NCBI RefSeq assembly: GCF_018372875.1
Contig: NZ_JAHAIF010000077.1
Location: 1 to 9,153, forward strand
Source of the DNA: Clostridium sp.
Lineage (GTDB): Bacteria; Bacillota; Clostridia; Clostridiales; Clostridiaceae
Length of the DNA: 9,153 bases
Reading direction: 5' to 3'
Shown here: positions 5,380 to 9,153 of the stretch, piece after piece
How positions within the stretch are numbered: position 1 is the first letter of the stretch
Layout of the letters: each line of letters opens with the position of its first letter
Notes under the pieces: model-generated
Databases searched by the model: none
What the model saw: only the letters and a program-made list of their open reading frames with translations
What the model was told of the DNA's origin: nothing
Position numbers and translations under genes: made by a program

Positions 5380-7272
5380 ATGAATAAAAAAACTATATTA
5401 TCAAAAACAGTTCTATTTATATTTATAATACTATTTATAACAACATTTATAAAAATATTTGGGGAGGAAAACACACTAATAGCAGTAACAACGGTAACAG
5501 GGGCCTTAATGTTTTTAGAGAATGATTTAACTTTAAATGCTGTAAGAAATACATTAGTTCTTATTGGATTTAATGTATTTTTAGGAATAATGTCATATTT
5601 AGCTACTAGCAATATGTATTTAGGAGTTTTAATTAACTTTGCAGTAATGTTTATTATTGGGTTTACCTTATGTCATAACTTAAAATCTCCTACTTATCTT
5701 CCCTTTTCGCTTCAATATATTTTTATGTTATCATCACCTATATCTTTAGAGAAGTTACCAAATAGAATTGGTTCACTTATATTTGGAGCCTTAGTAATTA
5801 TGGGAGCTCAACTTATAATAAATAGGGATAAGGTTTCAAAAGCTGGAGATAAGTTGCTAACAAGTATATGCGTTAATTTAAATGAAAAAATAAGGTTACT
5901 TGAAAGAAAAGAGAATACAGAAGTGATAGACAGTAGAATAAAAGATGAAATTAGTAAGTTTAGAAAGGTTATATATGATAAAAGAGAAAGAGAGTTCTAC
6001 TTACCTGAGGAAAGTAGAATTAAACTAGATATATTAGTTGCACTATCAAGAATAAACCTTATATTAAATGAGGTGAAAAATAGTGAAAAGATAGATATAC
6101 TAGAAAAGAAGGTTATTCCTCTTATTGAAAATATTAAAGTTTGCTTAGAAGACAAGAAAAATTTAGAAAACTTAGATTCTCTTTTTAATGAGATAATTAT
6201 AGAAGAGGAAATAACAGACTATATATCATTAAAGATAATAAATATTATTGAATTAATAGAAGATGATTTATATAGTTTAATGAAATTAGAAAAGAAAGAC
6301 TATAATTTGGTTAAAAGAAGGGGCGAAATCCCAGAAAGCTATAAAAGGGCATGGAGATTCAGACGTGAAATATCAAGAGATTCATTAAGATTTACATATG
6401 GGTTTAGATTAGGGCTTGGAATAGCATTTAGTGCATTTATAGTGGAATTTTTGGGGCTTGTAGATGGAAGGTGGATATATTTCACTGTAAATTCCATAAA
6501 TCAACCACAGTATGAGATGTCTAAGAAGAAGAGTTTGGATAGAATTTTAGGAACATTTATTGGAGTGATTATAATTACAATACTCTTTTCAGTATTTAAA
6601 GATACTAGCATTAGAGGGATAATAATTATGGCAACTGGATATGTATCAAGCTATCTTGTTCAATATAAATATAAAATGATTTGTACAACTGTATCTGCAG
6701 TAGGAGCTGCATCTTTAATAGGAAATGTAGGAGAGCTTGGTGGAGTTAGAATTTTATATGTAATTATTGGAGTAATAATTGCAATGTTAATAAATAAATT
6801 TATATTTCCATTTAGCATTAAAGATTCAACAATAAATTTAATTAATACATATAATCATATAGTAGAAAAAATGATTAAAAATGTATCTGATTATATTAAT
6901 GAGGTAACTATGGATGAAGAGATGAAGAACCTTATATTATATTCAGGATTAATAGAAGAGAGGTTGACTAGTATTAATTCAAGTGATAATTATGATGAAT
7001 TATCAAGATATCTTACAGAGCAACATTTATTAGTTATGAATATATATGACTTATATAGATGGATTAGAAAAGATGAAATAAGTAAAGATAAAGTATTGAA
7101 ATCTATAGAATATATTAAAAACAACAAGGAAATATTTACTGAAGAAAAAATGTTATCAATTCAAAATGAAATAGGAAATTCTAGTTTTAATAAAGATAAA
7201 CTTTTATTTATTAGCACCATAGAAGTTTTAGATGGTTTTTCAAAAATAAGAAATATTGATATAAAAATATAG
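5380..7272 (+). CDS. FUSC family (aromatic acid exporter-like) membrane protein
   Basis: This 630-residue inner-membrane protein has the two-block layout of the FUSC/YccS/AaeB-like group. The N-terminal hydrophobic block (about 10-146, roughly six helices, ending at INRDK) is followed by a charged, helical cytoplasmic region (about 148-335, rich in Glu/Lys and Ile/Leu). A second membrane block (about 338-476) matches the FUSC_2 domain, including R388-x-x-G391-T392-x-x-G in LDRILGTFIG. A cytoplasmic helical tail follows (477-630). Relatives export aromatic acids (AaeB), and eukaryotic or plant members carry malate (ALMT); the substrate here is unknown. ATG 5380 has AGGGAGGA at good spacing. 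A YcxB-like gene follows after 51 bp with no terminator between, suggesting one transcript. Family confident, substrate not. Confidence 0.88.
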   Translation: MNKKTILSKTVLFIFIILFITTFIKIFGEENTLIAVTTVTGALMFLENDLTLNAVRNTLVLIGFNVFLGIMSYLATSNMYLGVLINFAVMFIIGFTLCHNLKSPTYLPFSLQYIFMLSSPISLEKLPNRIGSLIFGALVIMGAQLIINRDKVSKAGDKLLTSICVNLNEKIRLLERKENTEVIDSRIKDEISKFRKVIYDKREREFYLPEESRIKLDILVALSRINLILNEVKNSEKIDILEKKVIPLIENIKVCLEDKKNLENLDSLFNEIIIEEEITDYISLKIINIIELIEDDLYSLMKLEKKDYNLVKRRGEIPESYKRAWRFRREISRDSLRFTYGFRLGLGIAFSAFIVEFLGLVDGRWIYFTVNSINQPQYEMSKKKSLDRILGTFIGVIIITILFSVFKDTSIRGIIIMATGYVSSYLVQYKYKMICTTVSAVGAASLIGNVGELGGVRILYVIIGVIIAMLINKFIFPFSIKDSTINLINTYNHIVEKMIKNVSDYINEVTMDEEMKNLILYSGLIEERLTSINSSDNYDELSRYLTEQHLLVMNIYDLYRWIRKDEISKDKVLKSIEYIKNNKEIFTEEKMLSIQNEIGNSSFNKDKLLFISTIEVLDGFSKIRNIDIKI

Positions 7273-7309
7273 TAAAAATAATGTATAATGTATTTTATAG
7301 ATAAAACAT

Positions 7310-7315
7310 GGGGGA
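7310..7315 (+). promoter_or_regulatory. Ribosome binding site that selects ATG 7324
   Basis: GGGGGA lies 8 nt before ATG 7324. The in-frame ATG at 7288 has only AT-rich sequence before it and no Shine-Dalgarno site. Confidence 0.65.
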
Positions 7316-7323
7316 AAAGGTGT

Positions 7324-7830
7324 ATGATAGAAATTATTTATAGAAATACAGTAGAACAATGGATTGAATGTGCTAGTTTTGCATCTAAAAAATCAAGGGA
7401 TGAGAAGAAGTTAGATAGACCAAGAATATTTTTAACTTCAGCTTGTGCAGTTATTTTTGTATTTACAATATTATCAGATCAAATACCAGTTTCAATTATA
7501 TTTGGAGCATTGGGGATAGTATTTTATTTCTTTTATCCAGCATTACTTGAAAAAATGACTAGGAGAGCTTTTAAGAGAATGGCTAATAAAAGAGATTTAT
7601 TACCTAATGGGGATATTAAACTTGTTTTAGATGGAGATAATCTTATTGTAGATATAGAAGAAAAGAGTAGAACAATAAGCATTAAGGATGTAGTAAATGT
7701 TACAGAGATATCAGAATGCTTATTTATTGAATTTAAAAATAAGGATGAGATTAGCTTAATAGTTCCTATAAATGCATTTAAGAGTGAAGAGGATGCAATA
7801 GAGTTTAAACAAAAATTAAAAGGGAAATAA
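7324..7830 (+). CDS. YcxB-like two-TM membrane protein
   Basis: This 168-residue protein has a short N-terminal cytoplasmic segment (1-33), two adjacent membrane helices (about 35-51 and 55-72) joined by a short SDQIP loop, and a cytoplasmic C-terminal domain (about 95-165) of alternating beta-like strands. The strand pattern, with SISIKDVVNVTE-type and ISLIVPINAF followed by SEEDAIEFKQKL, is typical of the YcxB-like C-terminal domain, where the IP-x-x-AF segment and the following EE-helix are recurrent. The function of this family is not known. It follows the FUSC gene by 51 bp and precedes a bidirectional terminator, so it is probably the last gene of that unit. The start is placed at ATG 7324 on ribosome binding site evidence; the alternative adds 12 residues. 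Confidence 0.75.
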   Translation: MIEIIYRNTVEQWIECASFASKKSRDEKKLDRPRIFLTSACAVIFVFTILSDQIPVSIIFGALGIVFYFFYPALLEKMTRRAFKRMANKRDLLPNGDIKLVLDGDNLIVDIEEKSRTISIKDVVNVTEISECLFIEFKNKDEISLIVPINAFKSEEDAIEFKQKLKGK

Positions 7831-7855
7831 AGTTATTAGAATAGCTAAAAATAGA

Positions 7856-7895
7856 TTAAAAAATCATCATACAAGGTAGTATGGTGATTTTTTAA
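7856..7895. terminator. Bidirectional terminator between YcxB-like gene and msrA
   Basis: A 17-bp stem (7856-7872 with 7879-7895, one G-U pair on the plus strand) closes a 6-nt loop, with A6 on the left arm and T6 on the right arm. It sits between two convergent genes and can act for both. Confidence 0.88.
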
Positions 7896-7911
7896 CGTCT
7901 AGACAAGTTAT

Positions 7912-7929
7912 AAAAAGTCGATACTTTTT
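7912..7929 (-). terminator. Small hairpin overlapping the end of msrA
   Basis: A 7-bp stem (7912-7918 with 7923-7929) closes a 4-nt loop immediately at the msrA stop codon. It is A/T-rich and weak, so it is at most an accessory to the larger terminator at 7856-7895. Confidence 0.3.
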
Positions 7930-8402
7930 TAGTCTAATTTTATGTGGCAATAACCAAAGGGATTTTTCTTTAGGTATTTTTGGTGATATTCCTCAGCAGG
8001 ATAATAATTTCTTAAAGGTTCTACTTCTACTACTATTTTTTTATCATATTTTTTTGCTTCTTCTAAAATTTTACTATCTATTAAGTTTAAATCATCTTTA
8101 TCTAAATAATATATTCCAGTCCTATATTGTTTTCCTTTATCATTACCTTGTTTATTTAAGGAAGTAGGGTCAATTATAGAAAAGTATTTATCAATCAGAT
8201 AATCTAATTTTAACTTAGATTCATCATATAGAATATATACTGCTTCAGCAAATCCTGTATCTGTTCTACAAACAAGTTCATAGGTAGGATTTTTTATATT
8301 ACCATTTGCATAACCAACTTCTGTTTTTGTTACTCCATTTATTCTAGAAAAGAACTCTTCAACGCCCCAAAAACATCCCCCTGCAAATACAATTTCTTTC
8401 AT
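7929..8402 (-). CDS. msrA: Peptide methionine-(S)-S-oxide reductase MsrA
   Basis: This 157-residue cytoplasmic repair enzyme reduces the S-epimer of methionine sulfoxide in proteins, with thioredoxin as the usual reductant. The catalytic cysteine is C10 in AGGCFWG and the conserved acid is E53 in TGFAEAV. Other family blocks are VGYANG (29-34), [17 protein letters not shown] (78-94) and [20 protein letters not shown], where C152 is a likely resolving cysteine. The position usually held by His in TGHAEAV is Phe51, and the usual His before DPT is Ile77. It is a stand-alone MsrA, without a fused MsrB domain. It uses Cys, not selenocysteine, at the active site, unlike some clostridial relatives. 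ATG 8402 is preferred because GGAG (8411-8414) is 8 nt upstream; the TTG at 8408 lies too close. Confidence 0.96.
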   Translation of the reverse strand: MKEIVFAGGCFWGVEEFFSRINGVTKTEVGYANGNIKNPTYELVCRTDTGFAEAVYILYDESKLKLDYLIDKYFSIIDPTSLNKQGNDKGKQYRTGIYYLDKDDLNLIDSKILEEAKKYDKKIVVEVEPLRNYYPAEEYHQKYLKKNPFGYCHIKLD

Positions 8403-8410
8403 AAACAATA

Positions 8411-8420
8411 CTCCTTTCTT
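8411..8420 (-). promoter_or_regulatory. Ribosome binding site that selects msrA ATG 8402
   Basis: On the minus strand AAGAAAGGAG ends 8 nt before ATG 8402. A TTG two codons earlier would have only a 2-nt gap. Confidence 0.75.
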
Positions 8421-8425
8421 AATAA

Positions 8426-8455
8426 ATTATATTTATTGTTTGTAAAAATTTTGAA
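8426..8455 (-). promoter_or_regulatory. Possible msrA promoter
   Basis: A perfect minus-strand -10 TATAAT (8426-8431) has TTCAAA (8450-8455) 18 nt upstream as a partial -35. The predicted start would be close to 8419, just before the ribosome binding site. Confidence 0.45.
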
Positions 8456-8479
8456 AACATGTTTAGTATTAAATAAAAA
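8451..8479 (+). promoter_or_regulatory. Possible promoter of the GNAT gene
   Basis: TTGAAA (8451-8456) and TAAAAA (8474-8479) are 17 nt apart, in front of GGGAGAGG (8508-8515) and ATG 8521. The boxes overlap the -35 region proposed for msrA on the other strand, so the two divergent promoters would be back to back. Confidence 0.35.
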
Positions 8480-8520
8480 AGTCGAAAAGTAAAGGAAATG
8501 TTAATTAGGGAGAGGAAATA

Positions 8521-9054
8521 ATGACTTTAAGTATTGGCAAAGAAAAAATAGGGGATGGAACAGAGATTATAGAAATGCTAATTAAAGCTTTTGAAGATAT
8601 CGAATATAGTGATAAAAAAGAGCATGAGTTAGTAGAGGCTTTAAGAGAATCAGAAAATTATATTCCAGAACTATCTATAGTAGCAAAAGTAGATAATAAG
8701 ATTGTTGGATATATTTTATGTACAGAAGTTAATATAATAAATGGGGAAGATACTAATAAAGCCTTAGCAATAGCACCATTTGCAGTATTACCAGAGTACA
8801 GAAATAAAAAAATAGGAAGTAAAATGATAAAAATGGCATTTACTAAGGCTAGTAAGCTTGGTTATAAAGGAATAGTTGTTCTAGGATATAAAAGTATTTT
8901 TGAAAAGTATGGATTTAAACCAGCTTGGATTTATGATGTAAAAGCACCCTTTGATGTACCGGAGGATAACTACATGGTTAAGGACATTAAAAAAGGATAT
9001 TTTGATAATGTAAAAGGAACAGTAGAATATGCTGAAGCTTTTAAAAATTTTTAG
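8521..9054 (+). CDS. GNAT family N-acetyltransferase (YhbS-like)
   Basis: This 177-residue protein has the Gcn5-related acetyltransferase fold, which transfers acetyl from acetyl-CoA to an amine. Strand VAKVDNKIVGYILCTEV (54-70) is followed by APFAVLPEYRNKKIGSKMI (85-103), the acetyl-CoA-binding motif A, although the first glycine of the usual R/QxxGxG/A signature is Lys here. IVVLGYKSIFEKYGFKPA (118-135) resembles the YhbS-type VLG...YYxRFGF segment. The C-terminal part (PFDVPEDNYMVKDI) fits the same subfamily. The substrate is unknown. ATG 8521 has GGGAGAGG at good spacing. It is divergent from msrA with 118 bp between the start codons and is probably monocistronic. Confidence 0.9.
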   Translation: MTLSIGKEKIGDGTEIIEMLIKAFEDIEYSDKKEHELVEALRESENYIPELSIVAKVDNKIVGYILCTEVNIINGEDTNKALAIAPFAVLPEYRNKKIGSKMIKMAFTKASKLGYKGIVVLGYKSIFEKYGFKPAWIYDVKAPFDVPEDNYMVKDIKKGYFDNVKGTVEYAEAFKNF

Positions 9055-9060
9055 AAAAAG

Positions 9061-9091
9061 GGGCTGTATCAAAATAAATTTGATACAATCC
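9061..9091. terminator. Hairpin after the GNAT gene (terminator-like, better on the minus strand)
   Basis: A perfect 9-bp stem (9065-9073 with 9079-9087) extends outward, past one mismatch, by G-U, G-C and G-C pairs (9061-9063 with 9089-9091). On the plus strand it is followed by GATAAAAAG, not a T-tract. On the minus strand it is followed by CTTTTTC. It starts 7 bases after the GNAT stop codon and may terminate that gene weakly, or serve a leftward gene outside the window. Confidence 0.6.
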
Positions 9092-9095
9092 GATA

Positions 9096-9137
9096 AAAAG
9101 AAAGAAGAGAATTCATGAATTTGAATTCTCTTCTTTC
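9096..9137 (-). terminator. Second hairpin near the right edge, terminator-like on the minus strand
   Basis: A perfect 16-bp stem (9100-9115 with 9122-9137) closes a 6-nt loop. On the minus strand it is followed by TTTTTAT style sequence (9095-9099), giving a credible leftward terminator. On the plus strand CGTATAAT follows, with no T-tract. Alternatively it is part of a mobile-element end. Confidence 0.55.
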
Positions 9138-9153
9138 CGTATAATATTAATAT

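Noticed and set aside
5307..5612. Minus-strand frame over the FUSC promoter and N-terminus
   Set aside because: It overlaps the FUSC start and leader and has no recognisable domain.
7256..7289. Promoter for the YcxB-like gene (TTGATA and TATAAT)
   Set aside because: The boxes are 22 nt apart, too far for sigmaA, and no extended -10 is present; co-transcription with the FUSC gene is simpler.
7897..7904. 8-bp palindrome GTCTAGAC
   Set aside because: It is too short, with no supporting context between two convergent genes.
8881..9072. Minus-strand frame opposite the GNAT C-terminus
   Set aside because: It is an antisense shadow without an upstream ribosome binding site or family similarity.
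9117..9145. Plus-strand promoter using TATAAT 9140-9145
   Set aside because: The nearest -35-like TTGAAT (9121-9126) is only 13 nt away and lies inside a hairpin arm; the window ends before any gene.

Overview
The window looks like chromosomal DNA of a low-GC Firmicute, most likely Clostridium sensu stricto. The base composition is very AT-rich, AT-ending codons dominate, most genes have strong purine-rich ribosome binding sites, and simple hairpin plus T-run terminators separate the genes. The set of proteins (clostridial-type HtpG, an M42 aminopeptidase, PadR with a permease-prefix membrane protein, FUSC, a YcxB-like protein, MsrA and a GNAT acetyltransferase) fits that lineage. The species cannot be fixed from the sequence alone.

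Layout from left to right: a bidirectional terminator (43-97) closes a leftward two-gene operon consisting of a PadR-family repressor (781-1116) and an overlapping permease-prefix-domain membrane protein (101-793). Its promoter (1149-1177) contains an inverted repeat in the spacer that is a good candidate PadR operator. A gene-poor AT-rich stretch (about 1178-1496) follows, then a rightward papain/C39-like cysteine-protease-fold protein of unknown role (1497-2108) with its own terminator. Next come htpG (2216-4093), with a near-consensus housekeeping promoter and a terminator, and an M42 metallo-aminopeptidase (4168-5205), also followed by a terminator. A FUSC-family membrane protein (5380-7272) and a YcxB-like membrane protein (7324-7830) form a probable two-gene unit. 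That unit converges on leftward msrA (7929-8402) across a bidirectional terminator. msrA is divergent from a YhbS-like GNAT acetyltransferase (8521-9054). The right edge (9061-9137) holds two hairpins that read better as terminators of a leftward transcript from outside the window, or as the end of a transposable element.

Functionally this is a patchwork of housekeeping and stress genes (chaperone, methionine sulfoxide repair, peptide turnover, an envelope or export module and a PadR regulator), most in their own transcription units. I see no CRISPR array, prophage, integrase, toxin-antitoxin pair or clear biosynthetic cluster. Five genes have a better start codon than the longest reading frame, each decided by a Shine-Dalgarno site. 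The least explained parts are the cysteine-protease-like protein with the AT-rich region before it, repeated ATACAT/ATGTAT dyads around the PadR promoter, and the paired hairpins at the right edge.
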